Part shown: positions 15,067 through 22,747 of the stretch, piece after piece | How the letters are laid out: each line of letters starts with the position of its first letter | Position numbering within the stretch: position 1 is the first letter of the stretch | Origin: Nitrososphaerota archaeon | GTDB lineage: Archaea > Thermoproteota > Nitrososphaeria > Nitrososphaerales > Nitrosopumilaceae | Length of the DNA: 37,846 nt | Reading direction: 5' to 3' | NCBI GenBank assembly: GCA_018668425.1 | Contig: JABJDB010000098.1 | Span: 1 to 37,846 of the forward strand | Made by a program: the position numbers and the translations under genes | Notes under the pieces: generated by a model | Told to the model about the DNA's origin: nothing | Database searches by the model: none | The model's input: the letters and a program-made list of their open reading frames with translations, nothing else

Positions 15067-15278
15067 TAATTTTAGAGAAAAGATAGTTGTAATAAAGATC
15101 TAGTTTTGAAAATGTGTAGTAATGAATAGCAGATTACATCAAATCAGCTAACACAGTTCATTGCATTTTTCTGAATAGTGTATTGCAATGTGATGGAATT
15201 GATATCTATATTTTGAAGCACTTTGATTGACTTTTGATTTATACAAAAAGAAATTCAGTTTGTTTGAGTTAGATGTGT

Positions 15279-15455
15279 TCATTGGTTTAACTCTACAAAC
15301 TTAGTTTTGATTTTGTGATCCCATTCATTCAGTTTTTCTTGCAAAGCTTCTTCTGATAGTTGATGCATCTCTATTGCTCTAAGAATTGCATCTCGTGCTT
15401 CGCACAAATCATCAAAATCAGGGTTTGTTTCTCTCAAGGTGACAAAATCAGTCAT
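15279..15455 (-). CDS. Small acidic helical protein (58 aa)
   Basis: ATG 15453-15455 to TGA 15279-15281. Charged helices throughout (DLCEARDAILRAIEMHQL, EALQEKLNEWDHKIKTKF) with heptad-like hydrophobics. No motif. It diverges from the large helicase gene. Not recognised. Confidence 0.5.
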   Translation of the reverse strand: MTDFVTLRETNPDFDDLCEARDAILRAIEMHQLSEEALQEKLNEWDHKIKTKFVELNQ

Positions 15456-15615
15456 TGGAAGAATTAGGGTTATCTTATTGTAATAATATCTAGTAAACTA
15501 ATTTGATCAAATTGAGTAAATCTAAGGTCAATTTTGCAGTTATGATTTAAGATTTTATTGTAAATTTTTCACTATCTTTAATTCATTAATGGTTAGTTAG
15601 CTAAAATCAACAACA

Positions 15616-18234
15616 ATGAAATTTTGTTCTAAATGTAATACAAAACTTACACAAAATTTAGGCGATGTAGGAGCTCCTGGAATTTGTCCCAAATGTACCC
15701 CAGAGTTGATAATTCCAAAAAAACCAACATACGGAGTAAATTATTCAGGAAGAACAAAACAATGCTCCAAAGGATGTGGGGCCGAAATCTATTGGGATGA
15801 GGAGTTCAAATCAGATAGCGGTAAATTTATTCCAATTGATGCAAGGACAGATGAACCCCACAGATGTGATGGGCCAACTGCTTCAACTGAGTCATATTAT
15901 CCAGATGAAATAAAAAAAGCCAAGAAAATAATTCCACCAAAACCCAAAATTTTCTTACCGCCTGAAATTCTCTTTGATATTAATAAAATCCCAAAATCAT
16001 TAATTGAAAACGATAAAATTTTTGAGCAAATCATTCAAGGACACAAAGAAGAGACGTTAGGGATTATTCATTATGAAAGGCGGGTTGCACCAGAACCTGA
16101 GAAAATCCCAGTAGAGGAATTACATGATGTGTTATCAGAGAAAATTATTTCAGGATTAAAAAAATACGGGTTTACAGGGTTATTACCATTTCAAAATGAG
16201 TCAGTATACTCTATTCTTGAAGGCAAAAATACAATAATTTCAGCACCTACGGGTTCAGGAAAAACAGAAGCGTTTAGTATTCCAATTTTAGAAATGATTT
16301 CAAAAAATCATGAAGTAGGTGTTTTTGCATTATTTGTATATCCACTTAATGCATTAATTGATGATCAAGTATCAAAAATTTCAGATTTAGTTTACAAATG
16401 TGGATTACACGACAAAATTGCAGTATATTCAATTCATGGAGGTCAAAGTACAGAATACAAAAACATGATACTAGAAGAGGCTACCAAAAAAGCAGTAATT
16501 ATTGCTACAAATTTTGATTTTATCAATTACCATTTAATTTTACAAGATAAAAAATGGAATGAATTATTCAAAAATGCAAAAATCATTGTAATGGATGAAG
16601 CTCATTCATACACCAGTTTTCATGGTTCAAACGTCTACTATGTTTTAAAAAGAATGAAAAGATATATGAAAAAAATTCAATTCATAGGATCTTCTGCAAC
16701 TTTGGATAATTCTAAAGAGTTTTTTTCAAATATGTTTGATTTACCTCAAGATTCATTTTCATATATCAAAAGCAAATACAGACGAAAACAAAACATGCAC
16801 ATGTTTTTTATCATGCCAAGAAAGTATGGGCAAAGAACTACAATGGAGTTATTATCATCAATTTGTTACAAAAATAAGTCAACACAACTAATCTTTAGTA
16901 ATTCACATAATGATGCAGAATTTCTTGCATCAAATGTAGAGGAATCAAATCAAGATATTAGGATTCAGATACATCGTGGAGGTCTTGATCAAAATGATAG
17001 AAAACTCTATGAGACACAAATGAAAAGTGGTGAGTTAGATGCACTTTCATGTACTCCAACATTAGAACTTGGAATAGATATTGGACATGTGGATGTGGTA
17101 ATTTCAGCATTCAAAAGTGAATTTGATTCATTTGTTCAAAGAATAGGACGTGCTGGAAGAAAAGGACAAAAATCCTATGCCATATGCGTATTTGACCCAG
17201 AAGATGCAACATGTCATTACTTTGCCAGGCACATTGATGAGTATCTATCACAAAATCACATAATTCCAATTAACAAAGAAAATGCAATAATTTCAGACAA
17301 ACATATTGAATCAATTGAAGTTGAAAAAGAATCAGCTAATGAATCAGATAAATCACAGTATTTTGATTTTGCAGAAAGTGTAAATCTTCGAGGAACATCA
17401 GGAGAAATTACAATTTATTATAATTCAAGAAAAATTGGTACCCGCAGTGTACCCATCGGATATTATCAACTACATCAAAAGGCAATTTATCATTTTAACA
17501 AAAATAATTATGAAGTAACTTCACTGATTAAATCACAAAATGGTGCTAGAGCATATCTTACTAGAACTACAGAAAAACAAAAAAGGACAATACCAATTGT
17601 TCGTACAACAATTATCCAAACATCAAAAAGAAATGAAATAAACAAAAAAGTTATTTTAAAAAATAAAAAAATTTCATTAAGATATGGAGTTATAGATTTA
17701 GATAGAACAATTTCAGGTTATCTCAAAGGAAACTATAATGAATCTACAGATAAATTTGAAACACATAATGGAAATACAGTATCTGGTTGGAGAAATTTTC
17801 ATTGGAAATCAAAGCATTCATCAGTTAGTATTGAATTACCACCAGAAATCACATCAAAAGTATCTGCTGATGGAAAAAGTCCAATTACATCAGACTCTAG
17901 AGTTCATACCATTACACATGTTTTACTTAATGCAAGTAAAATTTTAACAAAATCAGAATCAAATGACATTGATGCATATTATGAAAAAGGAGTAATCTAT
18001 CTGTATGACAATTCATCTGATGGATATAATGGATGTAGTAAAATAATTTATGATAAATTCACAGAAATTCTAAAGGCATGTTTTTCTCTCATAAATGATT
18101 GTGATTGTTCCAAAGATAAAGATGAAGAATGGGGAGGATGTCCAAAATGTACATTTACTACAAACTATTGCCAGACAAAAAATCGCCAACTCTCAAAAGA
18201 TAAAGCAAAAAAGTTCTTCTCAGAAATTATTTAG
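15616..18234 (+). CDS. DEAH-box SF2 helicase, MrfA/Hrq1-like, with zinc-binding ends
   Basis: 872 residues. An N-terminal zinc ribbon (C4, C7, C24, C27) and a second Cys cluster (C50, C54, C84) come first. Then the helicase core: FQNESV (192-197), Walker A APTGSGKT (210-217), DEAH (327-330), GSSATL (358-363), QIHRGGLDQ (451-459), TPTLELGIDIG (480-490) and motif VI QRIGRAGRKG (508-517). The C-terminal DCDC...GGCPKC...YC...QLSKDKAKKF pattern matches the four-Cys module of MrfA/Hrq1 (DUF1998-type) repair helicases. It likely unwinds DNA 3'-5' in lesion processing; Lhr-like or accessory (defence) roles are alternatives. The N-terminal zinc regions are unusual for that family. Confidence 0.8.
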   Translation: MKFCSKCNTKLTQNLGDVGAPGICPKCTPELIIPKKPTYGVNYSGRTKQCSKGCGAEIYWDEEFKSDSGKFIPIDARTDEPHRCDGPTASTESYYPDEIKKAKKIIPPKPKIFLPPEILFDINKIPKSLIENDKIFEQIIQGHKEETLGIIHYERRVAPEPEKIPVEELHDVLSEKIISGLKKYGFTGLLPFQNESVYSILEGKNTIISAPTGSGKTEAFSIPILEMISKNHEVGVFALFVYPLNALIDDQVSKISDLVYKCGLHDKIAVYSIHGGQSTEYKNMILEEATKKAVIIATNFDFINYHLILQDKKWNELFKNAKIIVMDEAHSYTSFHGSNVYYVLKRMKRYMKKIQFIGSSATLDNSKEFFSNMFDLPQDSFSYIKSKYRRKQNMHMFFIMPRKYGQRTTMELLSSICYKNKSTQLIFSNSHNDAEFLASNVEESNQDIRIQIHRGGLDQNDRKLYETQMKSGELDALSCTPTLELGIDIGHVDVVISAFKSEFDSFVQRIGRAGRKGQKSYAICVFDPEDATCHYFARHIDEYLSQNHIIPINKENAIISDKHIESIEVEKESANESDKSQYFDFAESVNLRGTSGEITIYYNSRKIGTRSVPIGYYQLHQKAIYHFNKNNYEVTSLIKSQNGARAYLTRTTEKQKRTIPIVRTTIIQTSKRNEINKKVILKNKKISLRYGVIDLDRTISGYLKGNYNESTDKFETHNGNTVSGWRNFHWKSKHSSVSIELPPEITSKVSADGKSPITSDSRVHTITHVLLNASKILTKSESNDIDAYYEKGVIYLYDNSSDGYNGCSKIIYDKFTEILKACFSLINDCDCSKDKDEEWGGCPKCTFTTNYCQTKNRQLSKDKAKKFFSEII

Positions 18235-18250
18235 GCATAAAATTTTAGAA

Positions 18251-18448
18251 TCATTGTTCATCGATTTTTTTATTATAATCATCTATTTTCTGATTATACT
18301 CATCAATTTCGATATTTTCAGCATCAGTTGAGTCAAATAATTCAGGATTTTCATCTTGTGCTTTTTTCATTAATTTTTTAAAAGTATCAGGATCATCTTT
18401 TTGCAAGTCTAAGAGGATTTTTCCAATAGAATCATCAAGATTACTCAT
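18251..18448 (-). CDS. Small acidic protein (65 aa)
   Basis: Start placed at ATG 18448 (MSNLDDSIGKILLDLQKD); the frame stays open 34 codons further up, but that part crosses the promoter dyads. Acidic and helical throughout, ending DEYNQKIDDYNKKIDEQ, a coiled-coil-like repeat. It converges with the helicase gene, 16 bases apart. Not recognised. Confidence 0.6.
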   Translation of the reverse strand: MSNLDDSIGKILLDLQKDDPDTFKKLMKKAQDENPELFDSTDAENIEIDEYNQKIDDYNKKIDEQ

Positions 18449-18645
18449 AAACCATCTAGAAACTAATGTTATTTTTATTATACTAAAATAACAAGAGTAC
18501 AAGGAAAACACGCTTACACAGACGTAGCATAACATGATTGTGTTTTCCAAACCAATTATTCTACGACGCAGAACATCTGGCTTCTTGTTATTACTACTAC
18601 AACAATATGATATTTAACAATGATCCTGATTATTACAGGAAACAA
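18449..18645. repeat. Spacer with a 13-bp inverted repeat and a third half-copy
   Basis: GGAAAACACGCTT at 18503-18515 pairs exactly with AAGCGTGTTTTCC at 18648-18660 (132 bases between, the right arm lying in the end of the 18646 gene). A third GTGTTTTCC stands at 18540-18548. An 8-bp AT dyad (GTTATTTT/AAAATAAC) is at 18468-18492. The middle is locally GC-richer (TTCTACGACGCAGAACATC), so a small RNA is possible. No gene seen. Confidence 0.5.
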
Positions 18646-18831
18646 TCAAGCGTGTTTTCCAGTAAAACAATTTTTACAGATTCTGCTACCAAGCCTTGTT
18701 TTAATAAATTTTATTTGTTCTTCAGTTAATCGTCCATGTTGTACTAAATTTAACAAATCATCAGATTGAATTATTTTAAAATTATCATTACAATTACAAA
18801 CTGTGCATTGGCAATCAGTTTTTTCACCCAT
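18646..18831 (-). CDS. Cys-rich zinc-binding microprotein (61 aa)
   Basis: ATG 18831. CQCTVCNC (7-14) at the N-terminus and CKNC near the C-terminus bracket a helix (LLNLVQHGRLTEEQIKFIKT), as in a zinc ribbon interrupted by a helical insert. The 3' end forms one arm of the 13-bp inverted repeat. Not recognised. Confidence 0.6.
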   Translation of the reverse strand: MGEKTDCQCTVCNCNDNFKIIQSDDLLNLVQHGRLTEEQIKFIKTRLGSRICKNCFTGKHA

Positions 18832-18880
18832 GAATATAATTTTATTAAAACGGAGTTAAAAACAACTCTACATCAAAATA

Positions 18881-19291
18881 TTATTTCATAGTAAATGCAG
18901 ACATCCAGAATTGTATTATTTTTTTATTTGATTCTTCAAAAGATTTTGCATGATCATTCCAAGTTTTTGCATTTTTCTTGCTTGCCTCTATTGTAGATAC
19001 AACAATTTTGTTGCATACATCTCTGTATTTTGTAGCTTCTTCATGAAGATTAGATATTATAGAATTCAAAGGAGCAGATGCAGAATAATCATATTTTGAT
19101 TTTGATGTAAATTCTTTGAACAATGAAAGATTCGAGTTGAAGGAATTTTTCCAAATTTTATAGTATTCATTTTGTAAATCAAACAAAATTTGTTGAAAAT
19201 GGTGAATATTATGTTCAATTTCTGAGAAATGTTGAGATGTAATTTTATCAATTAATTGAAAATTATTATTTTTTTCAGTATTTTCACTCAT
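18881..19291 (-). CDS. Helical, phasin-like hypothetical protein (136 aa)
   Basis: ATG 19291. Long amphipathic helices with many aromatic residues (FSEIEHNIHHFQQILFDLQN, YYKIWKNSFNSNLSLFKEFT) and Lys/Asn-rich linkers. This resembles phasin-type or PhaE-like granule proteins in style only; no PHA gene is in the window. Fourth of a run of minus-strand genes. Uncertain. Confidence 0.55.
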   Translation of the reverse strand: MSENTEKNNNFQLIDKITSQHFSEIEHNIHHFQQILFDLQNEYYKIWKNSFNSNLSLFKEFTSKSKYDYSASAPLNSIISNLHEEATKYRDVCNKIVVSTIEASKKNAKTWNDHAKSFEESNKKIIQFWMSAFTMK

Positions 19292-19398
19292 AGTATAAAG
19301 TTGGATTTATCTAATTAAAATAAATTGCCTATACACAACTAACTAAGATATCAATTTTCAATGAAAAGATAAGAACAGAAAATGCAGGCACAGAAATA

Positions 19399-19608
19399 TC
19401 ACGGGTTTAGATTTCTCAAATCTAAACATTTTGAATCGTATTCACCAAGGTATTGTTTACCGCCAATTTGTGCATCTTTGATGTATAATTCACATGTTTG
19501 AGTGTCTATCAGAGTAGTTGATTGTTGATTTCCCATAAATTGTACTATCAATACAACAACAAGGATAATTATCAAAATTATAGGTAATCTTTTTTGAGAT
19601 ATATCCAC
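19399..19608 (-). CDS. Membrane-anchored small protein (69 aa)
   Basis: ATG 19608. Basic start, one membrane helix (about 9-25, LPIILIIILVVVLIVQF), then a soluble segment with two Cys (CELY, KCLD) that could form a disulphide outside the cell. Not recognised. Confidence 0.6.
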   Translation of the reverse strand: MDISQKRLPIILIIILVVVLIVQFMGNQQSTTLIDTQTCELYIKDAQIGGKQYLGEYDSKCLDLRNLNP

Positions 19609-19669
19609 AAATTTGCAAGATCAGATTTTAACATAAAAGTATTGATCAAAACAAGTAAGAACTCTAAAA

Positions 19670-20155
19670 TTAGATTTTAGATAAGATTTTCTTTTTCTTT
19701 TCTTGGAATTCTTGAGTAGTAAGAATGCCTGCTTTTTTTAGTTGGCCTAATTTTTCAAGTAATTCCAAATTTTGTGCGATTTTGGCACTTGATTTTTTAT
19801 TTAACTTTGATTTTAGTCTGGTACTTTTTTTTACGATTCTTTGAGAAATCTCAAATCCTTTCTTTTTTGCATGGCGAATAATTTCTTCTGATTTTTCTCG
19901 AGTAACATCATCAACTAATTTGTGGTTTTTTGCCATTTTACCAAGCTCACTTGTTTTCTTTTTTGCAAGATTTGCCTGAATTTTGAGATCTTTTACTAGT
20001 TCATTTTTTGATTTTTGTTTGAATCGTCTAGTGTACTCTTCAATAATTAATACAGGAAATGGAGTAAATTCAACATCAGAATAGTATTTGATAACAGTAT
20101 CATCAGGTAATGTTTTGAGATATTCTTTAATGGATTTTTCAGATTTCAAATTCAT
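19670..20155 (-). CDS. SHOCT-domain protein (161 aa)
   Basis: ATG 20155. The C-terminus reads LEKLGQLKKAGILTTQEFQE and then KKKKILSKI, the short SHOCT helix pair. Before it are very basic helices (KNELVKDLKIQANLAKKKTS, KLKSKLNKKS). The N-terminus (SIKEYLKTLPDDTVIKYYSD) looks like a small separate domain. SHOCT domains mediate oligomerisation, commonly beside membrane or nucleic-acid modules. The role is unknown. Confidence 0.65.
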   Translation of the reverse strand: MNLKSEKSIKEYLKTLPDDTVIKYYSDVEFTPFPVLIIEEYTRRFKQKSKNELVKDLKIQANLAKKKTSELGKMAKNHKLVDDVTREKSEEIIRHAKKKGFEISQRIVKKSTRLKSKLNKKSSAKIAQNLELLEKLGQLKKAGILTTQEFQEKKKKILSKI

Positions 20156-20197
20156 AAATTAACTCAACAATAATACTCTTAAAAAGATTCAACTAAC

Positions 20198-20695
20198 CTA
20201 CCAAAGATTGCCTTGTTGCTCCAAAAGGGACTGATATTTTTTGGATACAGTCTCAAAAGTTTGAGAATCATAATTCGCACCTTGAAAGTTAACTGAATCT
20301 AAAAGTGCACCATCAAAATTAGCATGCCTGAGATTAACACCCCCCAAATTGGCATTACTCAAATCTGTATTTCTTAAATCAGAATAAAACAAATCAGATG
20401 ATTGTAAATCAGCATCTTGAAGCATTGCACCATATAGTTCGGCATCCCATAATTTTGCATTAGACAAATTGATGTGTCTCAAATCAGAACCTCTCAATTT
20501 TACATAAAACAAAATTGTATGACTCAGATTGGCATTACTCAAATCACAGCAACTCAGGTCTGCATCATGAATATCCCGATTTGAAAGATCAACTCCACTC
20601 AGATTAGAATCAGACAAATCCCTTCCAATCAAGTCTTCATACTCAAAATTTACTTTGGTGAGGTTTCGTTTTCGAAATACGTCATCAGGCTTCAT
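20198..20695 (-). CDS. Pentapeptide-repeat protein (165 aa)
   Basis: ATG 20695. About 20 consecutive A(D/N)LXX-type repeats from residue about 24 to 150 (DLSDSNLSGVDLSNRDIHDA, DLSCCDLSNANLSH, ANLGGVNLRHANF), which fold into a right-handed quadrilateral beta-helix. A short non-repeat tail ends it. Members act as structural or DNA-mimic proteins such as gyrase protectors; here the role is open. It diverges from the gene at 20771. Confidence 0.85.
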   Translation of the reverse strand: MKPDDVFRKRNLTKVNFEYEDLIGRDLSDSNLSGVDLSNRDIHDADLSCCDLSNANLSHTILFYVKLRGSDLRHINLSNAKLWDAELYGAMLQDADLQSSDLFYSDLRNTDLSNANLGGVNLRHANFDGALLDSVNFQGANYDSQTFETVSKKYQSLLEQQGNLW

Positions 20696-20770
20696 AAATT
20701 ATTGGGAAATTATCTAGTATCTAATTTCTGCTATAGATAGTCTTAAGTTTAGAATCAAAATCAACAATGC

Positions 20771-21064
20771 ATGGTTAAATCACTAGGTGATTTCAACAAG
20801 AAATTATCGTCATCAAATGATCTAAATAATATCAAATGGTCATTTAAAAATACAGAGTCTCAGAGGGTAAAAAAGAAAAAGAAAGAAAATACAACTGCTA
20901 CAAATATTATTTATACAGAAACAGAAACAAAACAAGTTGAAAAATTATTCATAGTAGAAGAAAATGAAAATGTGCAATCAAATAAAACTACAGGGAAAAA
21001 GCATCAACATTCAGATATAACAAATTGTAAAATTGAGCAAGGCTGGAAACGAAAAGCAAGATAA
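20771..21064 (+). CDS. Basic, low-complexity hypothetical protein (97 aa)
   Basis: ATG 20771. Lys/Asn/Thr-rich and mostly disordered, with a KKKKKE run and a C-terminal WKRKAR. No domain. It converges with the DUF6659-like gene, one base apart. Could be a nucleic-acid-associated protein; not recognised. Confidence 0.5.
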   Translation: MVKSLGDFNKKLSSSNDLNNIKWSFKNTESQRVKKKKKENTTATNIIYTETETKQVEKLFIVEENENVQSNKTTGKKHQHSDITNCKIEQGWKRKAR

Positions 21065-21065
21065 A

Positions 21066-21458
21066 TCAAAAACCATAATATTCAGACCATTGATGATCTA
21101 GTTTGTAAATAATTTTCCATGCCAGTCTATCAATATTCACAGAAGGTTCTGCAATAACTAGTAAAATGTATCTTCCAATTGGAAAACTAATCATTACAAC
21201 TTTTTCTCGTCTTGATGAAGAATACTTTACTCTTCCAAAATTTGCATCAAAGCCAGATCTGTTTGCAGCTCTGTGAGCTAATTGGGAATATATTTTTCGT
21301 CTATCTTTATCAGTTTCAAGCGGGATGACACCAGGTTTCATATCTCCTGCAAGTAATTCCCCTTCTGAATCAATTAATCCACAAAATCTAATTTCAGGTT
21401 CTACCAAAATGTCTTGAATCTTTACTTTAGTGTCTTCAAGTGGAAATGATTCATCCAT
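21066..21458 (-). CDS. DUF6659-like (roadblock-style) protein (130 aa)
   Basis: ATG 21458. The pattern IRFCGLIDSEGELLAGDMKP, then VIPLETDKDRR, then SSSRREKVVMISFPIGRYI and LLVIAEPSVNIDRLAWKI matches a family I recall from thaumarchaea, annotated DUF6659. It resembles roadblock/LC7 or profilin-like folds that bind ligands or small GTPases. No enzyme residues. The role is unknown. Confidence 0.6.
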   Translation of the reverse strand: MDESFPLEDTKVKIQDILVEPEIRFCGLIDSEGELLAGDMKPGVIPLETDKDRRKIYSQLAHRAANRSGFDANFGRVKYSSSRREKVVMISFPIGRYILLVIAEPSVNIDRLAWKIIYKLDHQWSEYYGF

Positions 21459-21558
21459 AGAAAATAAGGGTAGGTTTCTACTAAAATAGGTTGTAAATTA
21501 TTTTATAACAAATCCAATAGCATTCAAATTTTAAAATAAGAGACGGGAGCCATATGGC

Positions 21559-21744
21559 TCAAATATTAGTGTGAACTTGTTTTGGAAGTTTTTTCATCAC
21601 AGTTTTACAAAGAGTCTCAGATGAATAATCAATCCCATGTTCATCAGTCATATGCGATTGGTAGCCATAAACTACTGAATCCACATCCCCATCTAGAGAA
21701 TAATCGCAATCAAAGCCATAATCCTCACATCTGATATTGACCAT
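21559..21744 (-). CDS. DUF1059-like small protein (61 aa)
   Basis: ATG 21744. RCEDYGFDCDYSLDGD (C5, C13), then YQSHMTDEHGIDYSSE (two His), then C46: the DUF1059 layout Cys...Cys...H...EHG. A probable metal-binding microprotein common in archaea and bacteria; the function is unknown. Confidence 0.7.
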   Translation of the reverse strand: MVNIRCEDYGFDCDYSLDGDVDSVVYGYQSHMTDEHGIDYSSETLCKTVMKKLPKQVHTNI

Positions 21745-21850
21745 ATTATGAGGATAGTATTATATGATAAAAGTATGATCAAATCAGAAAAAAATCGATG
21801 TGGATATTACAAGAAATTTCATTCAATATTGAAAAATTTTCAAAAAAAGT

Positions 21851-22261
21851 CTAGTAGCCTTCTTCTCCAGGGAAAAGAAGACACCAATAATTTGCACTAG
21901 TTTTTGCAGATATTTTTTGTCCAATTTTACATGGACCAAATACCTTTCCTGCAGCCAACTCTGACTGATAGTTTGGTACTCTTTGAATCTGTTTGACTAT
22001 TGCTGGTGTTACAAAAAAAGAACTCACCATTTGTCCATTTACATCAAAAGATTCCACAGTATCTATGACATTGTAATCAGTCATGCCATCTTCTCCAATT
22101 GACTCTTTTGGAGTATACGGAGATGGTTTTCCTCTGTTTGTTTTAAAATCTTTGATGTTGACTATTTTGCCCAGTATTTTTCCAATACCTACGGCTTTGG
22201 ATTGTTCTTGTGGTTTGTTGTAATCACCCAAGTTGATTTGAGTTTGTGTCGTTTCGTTCAT
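21851..22261 (-). CDS. Hypothetical protein (136 aa)
   Basis: ATG 22261. Beta-rich core with GKILGKIVNIKDFKTNRGKP, VESFDVNGQMVSSFFVTPAI and a C-terminal SANYWCLLFPGEEGY. This strand-rich pattern might be an OB-like fold, but that is only an impression. Not recognised. Confidence 0.55.
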   Translation of the reverse strand: MNETTQTQINLGDYNKPQEQSKAVGIGKILGKIVNIKDFKTNRGKPSPYTPKESIGEDGMTDYNVIDTVESFDVNGQMVSSFFVTPAIVKQIQRVPNYQSELAAGKVFGPCKIGQKISAKTSANYWCLLFPGEEGY

Positions 22262-22416
22262 TTGTGATTATTGTAATTAGTAATGAATTTCTAAAGAATC
22301 ATTTGTTTTGAATGATGGTAAGTAATAGTCAACAGTATTTCCAAAATTAAATGGGATTAAATGGTACAAAATAATTTTTTGCAAATTCAAAAAAAATGAA
22401 AAAAGAAAAAAATAGG

Positions 22417-22599
22417 CTACTGTAATGGATAATGAACATCACAAAACAAGGCAGTTCCATGAGGAAGAGTTTTTGCAGTTATGCTGTGACCATCTTCTAG
22501 ACCCTTGCCACAGACATAGCATTCTACTTTAGATACAGTACTCTTTGATTCAAGAATTTGTAAATTCTGAAATATTGGTTGAGTTATTCGCTGCATCAT
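22417..22599 (-). CDS. Zinc-binding microprotein under a palindromic operator (60 aa)
   Basis: ATG 22599. A 25-residue helical start, then CYVCGKGLEDGHSI and ALFCDVHYP: CxxC, then CxxH, one treble-clef-like zinc site. The promoter has a TATA box 26 bases before the ATG and a 17-bp dyad beside it, so expression is probably regulated. Divergent from the trp operon. Confidence 0.65.
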   Translation of the reverse strand: MMQRITQPIFQNLQILESKSTVSKVECYVCGKGLEDGHSITAKTLPHGTALFCDVHYPLQ

Positions 22600-22622
22600 A
22601 GAGTAATATCGATCAACTTGAC

Positions 22623-22628
22623 TATAAA
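22623..22628 (-). promoter_or_regulatory. TATA box of the 60-residue zinc protein gene
   Basis: Reads TTTATA on the minus strand, centred about 26 bases from ATG 22599, the leaderless spacing. The dyad at 22631-22647 begins immediately upstream, at the position of the TFB-recognition element. Confidence 0.45.
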
Positions 22629-22630
22629 GG

Positions 22631-22647
22631 TACCGTACTATACGGTA
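22631..22647. promoter_or_regulatory. Palindromic operator between the zinc protein gene and trpE
   Basis: TACCGTA (22631-22637), spacer CTA, TACGGTA (22641-22647): perfect 7-bp half-sites. Its position over the BRE of the minus-strand gene suggests repression by a dimeric regulator; trpE, about 100 bases further, is a less direct target. Unlike TGTACA-type TrpY sites. Confidence 0.5.
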
Positions 22648-22713
22648 ACCAACTCACGCCTGATAAATCAACTATTTTGAAGTAATAAAGAGAGGATCAA
22701 ATCTTCTTACCAA

Positions 22714-22721
22714 TTTAAATA
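22714..22721 (+). promoter_or_regulatory. TATA box of the trp operon
   Basis: TTTAAATA, 27-34 bases before the GTG start of trpE at 22748, consistent with a leaderless trp mRNA. This supports GTG 22748 as the true start. Confidence 0.5.
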
Positions 22722-22747
22722 ATAAACCTACAAAATTTCTTTCATGG

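Noticed and set aside
15161-15197. CATTGCA...TGCAATG hairpin upstream of the 15066 gene
   Set aside because: Seven-base stem with a loop of about 20 bases; common by chance at this composition.
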